DNA of 7,392 nt, taken from positions 1 to 7,392 of the forward strand of contig MGOD01000047.1 of NCBI GenBank assembly GCA_001795245.1, in the 5' to 3' direction. Under the pieces are notes generated by a model. That model was not told where the DNA came from. It saw only the letters and a list, made by a program, of their open reading frames with translations, and ran no database searches. Below, piece after piece: positions 1 to 5,515 of the stretch (positions are counted from its first letter, which is position 1; every line of letters starts with the position of its first letter). The position numbers and the translations under genes were made by a program. Source of the DNA: Chloroflexi bacterium RBG_16_70_13 (GTDB lineage: Bacteria; Chloroflexota; Limnocylindria; Limnocylindrales; CSP1-4).

Positions 1-642
1 GCCGACCTGGCTCTTGATGTCGTCGCCGATGACCGGCAGGCCCTGCTCGGCGAAGCGGCGCTGCCAGTAGGGCTCTCGGCCGATGAACACCGGGATGGCG
101 TTGATGAAGCCGACGCCGGCCCGGAGGGCCTGCTCCACGTACCACTTCGTGGCCTCCTCGGAGCCGACCGGGAGGTACGAGACCATGACGTCGACCTCGC
201 GCTCCTTGAGGATGCCGACGATGTCGGCCGTCGGGCCGGGTGCCTTCTCGATGATCTGGCTGAGGTACTTGCCGAGGCCGTCGTGGGTCATCCCGCGCTC
301 GACGGTGACTCCGGTGTGGGGGACCTGCTGGAAGACGTAGGTGTTGTTGGGCTTCGTGTAGATCGCCTCGGACAGGTCCTTGCCGACCTTGTTCTTGTCG
401 ATGTCGAAGGCCGCCACGAACTCGATGTCGCGGATGTGGTAGCCGCCGAGCTCGACGTGCATGAGGCCCGGGACGAAGTCGTCCTTCTTGGCGTTCTCGT
501 AGTAGTAGCGGCCCTGGACGAGGCTGCTGGCGCAGTTGCCGACGCCGACGATCGCGACCCGGATCTTGCCGTCCTTGCGCTTCGCGCCGGCCCACGTGCC
601 TTCCGCGGTCGCGCTCTTGCCGTTCTTGCCGTTGCTGCTCAC
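1..642 (-). CDS. ino1: myo-inositol-1-phosphate synthase, N-terminal part (runs off the window)
   Basis: Ino1 converts D-glucose 6-phosphate to 1D-myo-inositol 3-phosphate (the L-1-phosphate) in the cytosol with NAD as a recycled cofactor. The visible 214 residues begin with a polar Gly/Asn/Lys-rich tail of about 24 residues. A Rossmann strand and glycine motif GVGNCASS follow at residues 33-40. Further family blocks are VSYLPVGSEEA (154-164), NAIPVFIG (181-188) and GDDIKSQ (207-213), the last part of the nicotinamide/substrate region. These match the short actinobacterial/archaeal-type synthase rather than the long eukaryotic one; the C-terminal part lies beyond position 1. The GTG start at 642 is chosen for its well-placed ribosome binding site 7 nt upstream. 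It lies 91 nt downstream of the phosphatidyltransferase gene on the same strand. I see no convincing promoter in that gap, so co-transcription is likely. The gap contains only a short CATCGACGAC repeat and the ribosome binding site. Confidence 0.93.
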   Translation of the reverse strand, partial: MSSNGKNGKSATAEGTWAGAKRKDGKIRVAIVGVGNCASSLVQGRYYYENAKKDDFVPGLMHVELGGYHIRDIEFVAAFDIDKNKVGKDLSEAIYTKPNNTYVFQQVPHTGVTVERGMTHDGLGKYLSQIIEKAPGPTADIVGILKEREVDVMVSYLPVGSEEATKWYVEQALRAGVGFINAIPVFIGREPYWQRRFAEQGLPVIGDDIKSQVG

Positions 643-649
643 TGGTTTG

Positions 650-660
650 CTCCTGCCTCC
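650..660 (-). promoter_or_regulatory. ribosome binding site of ino1
   Basis: On the minus strand GGAGG (656-660) is followed by AGGAG (650-654), 7 nt before the GTG at 642. This double purine-rich site fixes the ino1 start. It contrasts with several other genes here that have no Shine-Dalgarno sequence. Confidence 0.75.
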
Positions 661-733
661 TCGATGGGCCTGGATGGGTGGTCGTCGATGGTTGGAAGGT
701 CGATGTCGTCGATGCGACCGTGCGCGCCCCGGG

Positions 734-1429
734 TCAGCCCTCTCGAGCCTGGGCGCGGACGTGGAGGATCCGCTGGATGGTCGTGATCGTGGCGAGGATC
801 GTGATGAGGCCAAGGAACATTCCGAGCGAGAACGAGCCGTCCCCGCGGCGCTCCCAGAAGGGGGCGCACCCGCCGAAGCCGGCGTCGCAGGCGGGTTCCA
901 CGCCGCCGAACAGGCCGGCGAGAACGAGACCAATCGTCAGCAGGACGATTCGCACCTCGCGCGGAGCCACGCCCACGTTCGCCATCCCGGTGCCCGGCGC
1001 GAAACCGAGGTTCTCCGACTTCGCCCGGGCGTAGCTGACCATGAAGGCCGAGGTCATCGCAGCTGCTGCGACGACGGCGCCGTCTACCATTCCGGCCGAC
1101 GCGAAACCCCAGGCGATGCCGACGTAGACGACGCCCTCGCCCCAGCGGTCGAAGACCGAGTCCATGAACGCGCCGAACCGGTTGACCTGGCCGGTCGCGC
1201 GGGCGAGCGCCCCGTCGAAGAGGTCGAAGACCCCGCCGACGAGGACGAGGACCCCCGCCGCGAGCCAGGCCTGCGAGGCGGCCGCCCAGGCGGCAACGAT
1301 GGCGATCCCGAAGCCGATGAGCGTCAGGTGGTTCGGCGTGAGGCCCAAGCGCCCGAAGCCGCGGGCGATCGGCACGGCAAGCTCCCGGACCCGAGTCCGG
1401 AGCTCGGGCGAAACGATGGAGCCGGTCAC
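734..1429 (-). CDS. CDP-alcohol phosphatidyltransferase, probably phosphatidylinositol-phosphate synthase
   Basis: This 231-residue integral membrane enzyme has the complete CDP-alcohol phosphatidyltransferase signature: D69-x2-D72-G73-x2-A76-R77-x8-G86-x3-D90-x3-D94. The aspartates bind the metal and the CDP-lipid. About six hydrophobic helices are visible. From memory, the flanking segments resemble mycobacterial PgsA1: PIARGFGRLGLTPN near residue 20, SYARAK near 132, APREVRIV near 155, and a C-terminal TTIQRILHV. That enzyme joins CDP-diacylglycerol to inositol-1-phosphate, and the gene just downstream makes inositol phosphate, so PIP synthase is favoured over phosphatidylglycerophosphate synthase. 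The GTG start overlaps the regulator's TGA as GTGA, implying translational coupling; no strong ribosome binding site of its own is seen. An insertion at about residues 177-200, between the last two helices, carries Cys181 and Cys188. The exact alcohol acceptor remains inferred. Confidence 0.85.
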   Translation of the reverse strand: MTGSIVSPELRTRVRELAVPIARGFGRLGLTPNHLTLIGFGIAIVAAWAAASQAWLAAGVLVLVGGVFDLFDGALARATGQVNRFGAFMDSVFDRWGEGVVYVGIAWGFASAGMVDGAVVAAAAMTSAFMVSYARAKSENLGFAPGTGMANVGVAPREVRIVLLTIGLVLAGLFGGVEPACDAGFGGCAPFWERRGDGSFSLGMFLGLITILATITTIQRILHVRAQAREG

Positions 1430-1794
1430 GACACGGCGCCCCGGCGCTGCGCGGCTACGCTGCCCTCGAGGCCGAGGACCCGGCGCTCGTACGTCGCGAA
1501 GCGGTCCCAGGCCTCGGGCAGGAGGCGGCTGATCGTCTCCCGGCCGATTCGGCGCGTTTCGACGAGCCCGGCCAGGCGGAGCTTGCCGAGGTGCCACGAG
1601 ACGAGCGGCTGGCTGAGCCCGACATGGTCGATGAGCTCGGTCACGGTCGCCTCGCCCTGGGCCAGCCGGCGCACGATCCGGAGCCGGTTGACGTCGGCCA
1701 GGGTCTTGTGGATGAGACGGACCGCGCGGAGGTCCTCGGGCTGATCGACGACCGACGCGATCGTGGAGCGGATGCGGGCGCGGGAGGGGCTCAG
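1426..1794 (-). CDS. ArsR-family winged-helix transcriptional regulator (probable CTG start)
   Basis: The product is about 122 residues. The core LADVNRLRIVRRLAQGEA matches the ArsR/SmtB pattern LADPTRLRIL. The recognition-helix region follows as TELIDHVGLSQPLVSWHLGKL, then a wing ending LVETRRIGRET. There is no cysteine at all, so the classical CxC arsenite/cadmium site is absent and the signal is unknown. The frame is open from a TGA at 1837-1839 but holds no ATG, GTG or TTG until the GTG at 1674, which would delete the first helices. CTG at 1794 has GGAG 7 nt upstream and gives a normal-length protein, so I use it. It is the first gene of an operon with the phosphatidyltransferase (4-nt overlap) and probably ino1. 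A dyad over its own promoter suggests autoregulation. The family call is firm, the start tentative. Confidence 0.8.
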   Translation of the reverse strand: MSPSRARIRSTIASVVDQPEDLRAVRLIHKTLADVNRLRIVRRLAQGEATVTELIDHVGLSQPLVSWHLGKLRLAGLVETRRIGRETISRLLPEAWDRFATYERRVLGLEGSVAAQRRGAVS

Positions 1795-1819
1795 GGGACT
1801 GCTCCGATCGCAGGGAGCC

Positions 1820-1838
1820 GATCCGACGACGTCGGATC
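1820..1838. repeat. perfect 8-bp inverted repeat in the regulator's leader
   Basis: GATCCGAC and GTCGGATC are perfect inverted repeats separated by 3 nt. They lie between the predicted arsR transcription start (about 1848) and its CTG start codon. It could be a second protein-binding dyad or an mRNA hairpin with a triloop in the 5' leader. The symmetry is seen directly; the function is not. Confidence 0.6.
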
Positions 1839-1851
1839 AATCGGCGTTTAT

Positions 1852-1867
1852 ATCAATATGCGTTGAT
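1852..1867. promoter_or_regulatory. candidate ArsR-family operator
   Basis: ATCAA (1852-1856) and TTGAT (1863-1867) form a dyad with a 6-nt spacer. The spacing and AT-rich half-sites fit the short symmetric operators commonly bound by ArsR-family dimers. The dyad covers the -10 hexamer of the minus-strand arsR promoter and its upstream flank, the expected place for autorepression. It also lies about 40 nt upstream of the exporter's -10, so control of both directions is possible. Binding is inferred. Confidence 0.55.
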
Positions 1868-1884
1868 GCGCGGCCGGATGTCAA
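1855..1884 (-). promoter_or_regulatory. sigma70-type promoter of the arsR-phosphatidyltransferase-ino1 operon
   Basis: On the minus strand a consensus -35 TTGACA (1879-1884) is followed after 18 nt by CATATT (1855-1860), which keeps the critical A2 and T6 of the -10. Transcription would start near 1848, leaving a leader of about 55 nt before the CTG at 1794. This is among the most AT-rich spots in the window. Confidence 0.6.
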
Positions 1885-1908
1885 GGGTCCTGTGCGATCG
1901 GCGCGCCC

Positions 1909-1914
1909 TACACT
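1909..1914 (+). promoter_or_regulatory. -10 element of a leaderless promoter for the MFS gene
   Basis: TACACT ends 6 nt before the GTG start at 1921, so transcription would begin at or next to the start codon. No Shine-Dalgarno sequence precedes that codon. No convincing -35 is seen. The arrangement matches two other genes in this window (-10 hexamers at 5457-5462 and 5503-5508). Confidence 0.5.
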
Positions 1915-1920
1915 CCCGGC

Positions 1921-3570
1921 GTGGACCGGCGCTCCGGTATCGTGCTGCTCAGCGTGCTCGGCGCCGGCGTCTTCCTGGCCGGCCTGGAGCTCATGGTCAC
2001 GGCCGTCGCCCTGCCCTCGATCGTCGTCGACTTGGCCAGTTGGACGGAGCTCCGCGAGGCGTCCTGGATCATCAACGGCTACCTCCTGGCGTACGTCATC
2101 ACGATGCCGCTGGCCGGCCGGCTGGCCGACCAGTGGGGCGTCCGGCGGCTCTTCCATGCGGGCCTCGTCGTCTTCACTCTCGGCTCGCTCCTGGCCGGCC
2201 TCGCGCCGTCGCTCGAGACCCTCATCGCGGCGCGGCTCGTCCAGGCGATCGGCGGCGGGATCCTCGTGCCGGTCGGGACGGCCGCCGCCTCGCACCTCTT
2301 CGACGACCACGACCGGCCGCGGGCCCTCGGCGTCATCGGGGCGCTGACATTCCTGGGCATGGCGGCCGGGCCATTCGTGGGGGCCTGGATCATCGGCGGA
2401 ATCCATCCCGGCGCCGCGCTCGACGGGGCGGGCATCCTCGAAGGCGCCGTCCGGACCGCGCTCGAGGACCCGTGGCGGTACGTCTTCTACGTCAACGTCC
2501 CGATCGGCGTGGCCGCCCTGGGCCTCGCCTGGGCAGCGGCCCATGGCTGGGAGACGCCGCGACGGACGGGCGCCATCGATCTCGCCGGTGCGGTGGCCTT
2601 CTCGATGTCGCTGGGCCTGGCCCTGGTCGCGCTGACCCTCGTGGGCAGCGAGCAGATCGCCGGCCTGGGGATGGATCCGGCCATCGTCCTCGTCGGGCTG
2701 GCGGCCGCGGCCGCGGTCGCCGGCGTCATCGCCGCGCGCCTCGGGATCCGGCACCCGGCAGGCTTCCTCGACGTCCGCCTGTTCCGGTCCGCGACGTTCT
2801 CATCGGCGGCCCTCGTCTCGCTCCTGACGGGCTACGGCCTCGCGACGGCGATCGTCGGCGGGGCCGTGTTCGTCGATCGCGTCCTGTACGGCGGCCCGGA
2901 CGTCCAGCGGGTCGCCCTCGGCGCCCTCGCGGGGGCCGTTGCCGTCGGGGCGCTCGGGTCGGGGCTGGCGCTGCGGGTCGCCGGCCTCCGCCTCGTGACG
3001 GTCATGGGCCTCGTCCTCAGCGCGGTCGCCCTCGTCCTGATGTCGGCCTGGACGCCGGCCACGGGGCTCGCCGAGGTGGCCGCCCTCATGGGCGTCTTCG
3101 GGCTGGGCTTCGGGCTGACCGTGACGCCGCGTTCGACGGCGGCGGTCGACGCCCTGGGCCAGGCGGCCTTCGGCGTCGCCTCGGCGACCGTGACGGTCGC
3201 CCGGATGATCGGCATGGCCGTCGGGCTCGCCGCGCTGACCGCCTTCGGGTCGACGACGATCGATCGCCTCTACAACCAGGTCTACGCGACCGCGGATTCG
3301 TACAAGCTCTTCATCCCGGAGGAGCTCCGGGACCGGCCGCTCCGCGACGGCCTCGTCGTCCAGGCCCTCGAGAGCTGGGCCTCGAGCGAGGCCGCCCGGA
3401 TCCTCGTCGGCATCTTCCTCGTCGCGGCTATCGTCACGGCGGTCGCGCTGATGCCGGCGCTGGCCCTCGGGGGCCGGCGTATCCTCGCCCCGGCGCATGC
3501 CGCGGATCCGGTCCCGGGGTCGGCCCGGGACGCATCCCGCGCCGGAATCCAGGAGGTGGACGGCACGTGA
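1921..3570 (+). CDS. MFS transporter of the DHA2 (EmrB/QacA-like, 14-helix) drug:H+ antiporter type
   Basis: This 549-residue inner-membrane protein likely exports small molecules in exchange for protons. Its length and hydrophobic pattern fit 14 helices. TM1 ends with the family-like ELMVTAVALPSI (23-34), where Glu23 sits at the position usually held by Asp. Motif A is GRLADQWGVRR (66-76) between TM2 and TM3. Motif C is seen as GMAAGPFVGAW (146-156). The segment WRYVFYVNVPIG, about residue 184 onward, is a DHA2 hallmark. A long hydrophilic loop lies before the last helix (about 445-490), and the C-terminal tail is Ala/Asp-rich. The GTG at 1921 is chosen because TM1 follows directly and a -10 hexamer sits at leaderless distance. 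The stop overlaps the corA start by 4 nt, so the two are co-translated. It diverges from arsR, whose operator could also affect it. The substrate cannot be read from the sequence. Confidence 0.88.
   Translation: MDRRSGIVLLSVLGAGVFLAGLELMVTAVALPSIVVDLASWTELREASWIINGYLLAYVITMPLAGRLADQWGVRRLFHAGLVVFTLGSLLAGLAPSLETLIAARLVQAIGGGILVPVGTAAASHLFDDHDRPRALGVIGALTFLGMAAGPFVGAWIIGGIHPGAALDGAGILEGAVRTALEDPWRYVFYVNVPIGVAALGLAWAAAHGWETPRRTGAIDLAGAVAFSMSLGLALVALTLVGSEQIAGLGMDPAIVLVGLAAAAAVAGVIAARLGIRHPAGFLDVRLFRSATFSSAALVSLLTGYGLATAIVGGAVFVDRVLYGGPDVQRVALGALAGAVAVGALGSGLALRVAGLRLVTVMGLVLSAVALVLMSAWTPATGLAEVAALMGVFGLGFGLTVTPRSTAAVDALGQAAFGVASATVTVARMIGMAVGLAALTAFGSTTIDRLYNQVYATADSYKLFIPEELRDRPLRDGLVVQALESWASSEAARILVGIFLVAAIVTAVALMPALALGGRRILAPAHAADPVPGSARDASRAGIQEVDGT
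3551..3557 (+). promoter_or_regulatory. ribosome binding site of the CorA gene
   Basis: AGGAGGT, close to the full anti-Shine-Dalgarno complement, ends about 9 nt before the GTG at 3567. It lies inside the end of the exporter coding region. It decides the CorA start within a much longer open frame. Confidence 0.7.
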
Positions 3571-4583
3571 CGAACGAGGCGGGCGGGTCCGGTCCGACGC
3601 CCCGGATCACGATCGCGGCCTACGCCGACGACGCCGTCCGCGAATGGCAGGACGGCGCCGCCCTCCAGGCGCTCGAGGGCGGGCTCGTGCGGACCCGCCT
3701 CGGCCGGCGACCCGGCACGGCCTGGATCGACCTGACCGCCCCGGACGCGGCCCTCGTCGGGCGGGTCGCCCGCCTGCTCGGGCTCCACGAGCTTATCGCC
3801 GAGGACATCGTCGAGGGCAACCAGCGCTCGAAGATCGAGGCCACCGACGGTCTCGTCCACGTCGTCCTCTTCGCCCTCGAATTCGGCGACTCGATCCGGA
3901 CGCACGAGATCGACATCGTCCTCGGCGAGGGGTTCCTGCTGACCTCGCACCCCGCCCGGTGGGACCCGCGGACCGGGACCCACTTCCGGGCCGGCCTCGG
4001 GCCGATCCTGAAGGCCGGCCCCGACCACCTGCTGTGGGCGGTCTTCGACATGATCGTCGATGCCTACTTCCCGTTCGCCGACCGGGTCGAGGACGAGATC
4101 GACGCGATCCAGGACAACGTCATGGGCCGCGCGGATCGGGCCACCCTGGCCCGCGTGTTCGAGCTCAAGCGCGAGCTGATCACTGTCCGGCGGGCCGTCT
4201 CGCCCGTTCGGGAGGTCCTGAACCAGCTGACGAACCGCGACCTGGACCTCATCGACGGCGACGAGATCATCTACTTCCGCGACATCTACGACCACGTCAT
4301 CCGCCTGACCGACGAGCTCGACAACGACCGCGAGCTCGTCACCGCGACGCTCGACGTCTACCTGTCCCAGGTGAACAACAATCTCTCCGCGATCATGAAG
4401 CGCCTGACCGGGGTGACGGTCATCCTGGCCGGGATCGGGGCGATCGCCGGGATCTTCGGGATGAGCGAGGCCGGCCTCGCCTTCAGCGGCGGCGAGGCGA
4501 TCGGCTTCTGGGCGGTGACCCTGGCGACCATCGCGATCGCGGCGGTCGTCGCGCTCGTCCTGCGCCGGATCGACTGGATCTAG
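3567..4583 (+). CDS. corA: CorA-family divalent metal ion channel with a GMS signature
   Basis: The 338-residue product belongs to the CorA Mg2+/Co2+ channel family, a homopentamer in the cytoplasmic membrane. The soluble N-terminal domain contains WIDLTAPD (53-60) and HELIAEDIVEGNQRSKIE (74-91), typical of the family. A long helical region (about 160-270) leads into QVNNNLSAIMKRLT (268-281), the conserved pre-TM1 stretch. TM1 spans about 281-298 and TM2 about 311-333; the short basic tail is RRIDWI. The signature at the end of TM1, normally GMN followed by an MPEL-type loop, reads G298-M-S300 followed by EAGLAFSGGE. The Asn of GMN helps form the selectivity filter, so ion choice may differ. 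The GTG start overlaps the exporter's TGA (GTGA) behind a strong ribosome binding site. Family membership is secure; Mg2+ specificity is not. Confidence 0.9.
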   Translation: MTNEAGGSGPTPRITIAAYADDAVREWQDGAALQALEGGLVRTRLGRRPGTAWIDLTAPDAALVGRVARLLGLHELIAEDIVEGNQRSKIEATDGLVHVVLFALEFGDSIRTHEIDIVLGEGFLLTSHPARWDPRTGTHFRAGLGPILKAGPDHLLWAVFDMIVDAYFPFADRVEDEIDAIQDNVMGRADRATLARVFELKRELITVRRAVSPVREVLNQLTNRDLDLIDGDEIIYFRDIYDHVIRLTDELDNDRELVTATLDVYLSQVNNNLSAIMKRLTGVTVILAGIGAIAGIFGMSEAGLAFSGGEAIGFWAVTLATIAIAAVVALVLRRIDWI

Positions 4584-4603
4584 AGCCGGCTGGGTGCCGG
4601 GAC

Positions 4604-4640
4604 ACCGGCAAACTGGCGCCGGCAGCTGGTGCCAGCCGGT
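4604..4640. terminator. GC-rich hairpin between convergent genes
   Basis: ACCGG (4604-4608) plus CTGGC (4613-4617) can pair with GCCAGCCGGT (4631-4640), leaving a CAAA bulge and a 13-nt loop. It lies 20 nt after the corA stop, in the gap to the convergent sortase-like gene. There is no T-tract on either strand, so a classical intrinsic terminator is not supported. It may simply stabilise 3' ends. Confidence 0.35.
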
Positions 4641-4666
4641 GGCGGCGCCGGCGAAGTCGGGGGCGG

Positions 4667-4708
4667 TCAGCCGCAGGCGACGGGCCTCGCGACTGGGTGC
4701 GCGGCCGC
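4667..4708 (-). pseudogene. decayed second copy of the sortase-like gene's 3' end
   Basis: Read on the minus strand this 42-nt stretch matches the last 42 nt of the adjacent gene (4752-4793) at 34 of 42 positions, stop codon included. The translations are AAAHPVARPVACG-stop here and AAAHPEPKPVVCG-stop in the gene. Weaker similarity continues upstream around GACCAT, interrupted by about 13 extra nt that shift the frame. The two copies are offset by 85 nt. It looks like a remnant of a tandem duplication or gene-conversion event. Nothing else recognisable is seen in the remaining non-coding sequence of 4584-4751 apart from the hairpin at 4604-4640. Confidence 0.6.
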
Positions 4709-4751
4709 CGGACGCTTCGCGATGGTCCGCGGGGGGCCGGCACTCGCGGGG

Positions 4752-4793
4752 TCAGCCGCAGACGACCGGCTTGGGCTCCGGGTGCGCGGCCGC
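4752..4793. repeat. intact partner of the 42-nt imperfect direct repeat
   Basis: These are the final codons and stop of the sortase-like gene, repeated imperfectly (34/42) at 4667-4708. Eight differences are scattered and there is no gap. A GG pair just before each copy also matches. Confidence 0.6.
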
Positions 4794-5450
4794 ATGGTCG
4801 GCGGCGCCGGTCGAGAGGAACCGGGCCACGACCTGGGTCTTGGGCTTGGTGCCCCTGGGTCCTTCGGATGTCTGGAGCCACATTTGCTCCGTCGTGGCCG
4901 CGACCGCGTCGTCGAGGTCCAGCTGGTGCCGGCGGACCTCGATGACCTCGTACAGGAAGAGCTGATCGTCGCTCGTGTAGACCTCGACGATCATTCCCAG
5001 CATCGATGCCCCGTTGTTGACCTTCGAGGCCTCCAGGATCGGCAGGAACATCCCCGTCCGGGCGTGAGCGTAGAGGTAGGTCGCCCGACCCTGACCCGGC
5101 TGGCCGAGGGCCTCGTGGTACATCGCCACGTCGCAGGCCGGGTAGGCCGGGTTCGGCTGCTTGACGACCGGCAGGTCGATGCCGAGGGCGGCGACCACGA
5201 CCCGCGTCGCGAGGCGGTCCGCCGGGAACGTCGGCGCGGGCGTGTCCGTCGGGCCGACCGTCGGCGGTGGCGTGGCCGAGGGCGCGGCGGTCGGCGGCAG
5301 GGTCACGATGACGGGCGTCTCGGACGGCTCGGGGCCGGCCTCCACCGGCGTCGTGTAGCTCAGCAGCCCGGCGGTCAGGAAGGCGACGCCCAGGGCGGTC
5401 AGGATGGCCGGCAGAAGGCGCGCTCGAAGACCGAGGGCGAGGTCGTCCAC
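4752..5450 (-). CDS. sortase-fold membrane-anchored protein with Ser at the catalytic Cys position
   Basis: The 232-residue protein starts with a short charged N-terminus and one transmembrane helix (about 12-31). A Pro/Thr-rich linker (about 35-76) follows, then a domain with sortase landmarks outside the membrane. The catalytic-His strand is TYLYAHAR with His129. Sixty-six residues later comes WLQTSEGP with Ser195 where sortases have the Cys of TLxTC. Fifteen residues on, VVARF supplies Arg210. Active sortases cleave a sorting signal through a Cys thioester, so this protein should be inactive as a standard transpeptidase or use an unusual Ser nucleophile. The other cysteines, Cys106 and the penultimate Cys231, are not at the catalytic position. 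Start GTG at 5450 has no ribosome binding site but has TAGCCT 6 nt upstream, so it is probably leaderless. It diverges from a thioredoxin-fold gene. No sorting-signal substrate is encoded in the window. Confidence 0.8.
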   Translation of the reverse strand: MDDLALGLRARLLPAILTALGVAFLTAGLLSYTTPVEAGPEPSETPVIVTLPPTAAPSATPPPTVGPTDTPAPTFPADRLATRVVVAALGIDLPVVKQPNPAYPACDVAMYHEALGQPGQGRATYLYAHARTGMFLPILEASKVNNGASMLGMIVEVYTSDDQLFLYEVIEVRRHQLDLDDAVAATTEQMWLQTSEGPRGTKPKTQVVARFLSTGAADHAAAHPEPKPVVCG

Positions 5451-5456
5451 GGGCCA

Positions 5457-5462
5457 AGGCTA
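5457..5462 (-). promoter_or_regulatory. extended -10 of a leaderless promoter for the sortase-like gene
   Basis: On the minus strand TGC-TAGCCT (hexamer 5457-5462) ends 6 nt before the GTG at 5450. The TGn extension may compensate for the lack of a clear -35. No Shine-Dalgarno sequence fits in the 6 nt. Confidence 0.5.
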
Positions 5463-5502
5463 GCAGCGGGTCCCGGCAACAGCCCCGGCCCGCTCGTACT
5501 GG

Positions 5503-5508
5503 TACCCT
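5503..5508 (+). promoter_or_regulatory. extended -10 of a leaderless promoter for the thioredoxin-fold gene
   Basis: TGG-TACCCT (hexamer 5503-5508) ends 7 nt before the ATG at 5516. It is back-to-back with the minus-strand promoter at 5457-5462, the two -10 hexamers being separated by 40 nt. A shared regulator could reach both. Confidence 0.5.
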
Positions 5509-5515
5509 CCGGCCG

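Noticed and set aside
643..733. Separate promoter for ino1 in the 91-nt gap
   Set aside because: No AT-rich -10/-35 pair is seen on the minus strand; only short CATCGACGAC repeats and the ribosome binding site.
1426..1674. ArsR gene starting at GTG 1674 (82 residues)
   Set aside because: It would begin inside the conserved LADVNRLRIVRRL segment and remove the N-terminal helices; no good ribosome binding site precedes it.
536..1744. 402-codon plus-strand open frame
   Set aside because: It is antisense to the arsR-phosphatidyltransferase-ino1 genes, and its composition is that of a GC-driven shadow.
1426..1794. Arsenite or metal sensing by the ArsR-family protein
   Set aside because: The protein has no cysteine and no CxC motif, and no arsenic-resistance gene is adjacent, so only family membership is supported.
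1863..3566. Open frame upstream of and continuous with corA, giving a 906-residue fusion
   Set aside because: The upstream part lies inside the MFS gene in another frame and reads as Arg/Gly/Pro low-complexity. The strong ribosome binding site and GTGA overlap mark the true CorA start at 3567.
4584..4666. Classical intrinsic terminator after corA
   Set aside because: GC-rich dyads exist but no run of T follows on either strand, so only a hairpin of uncertain role is reported.
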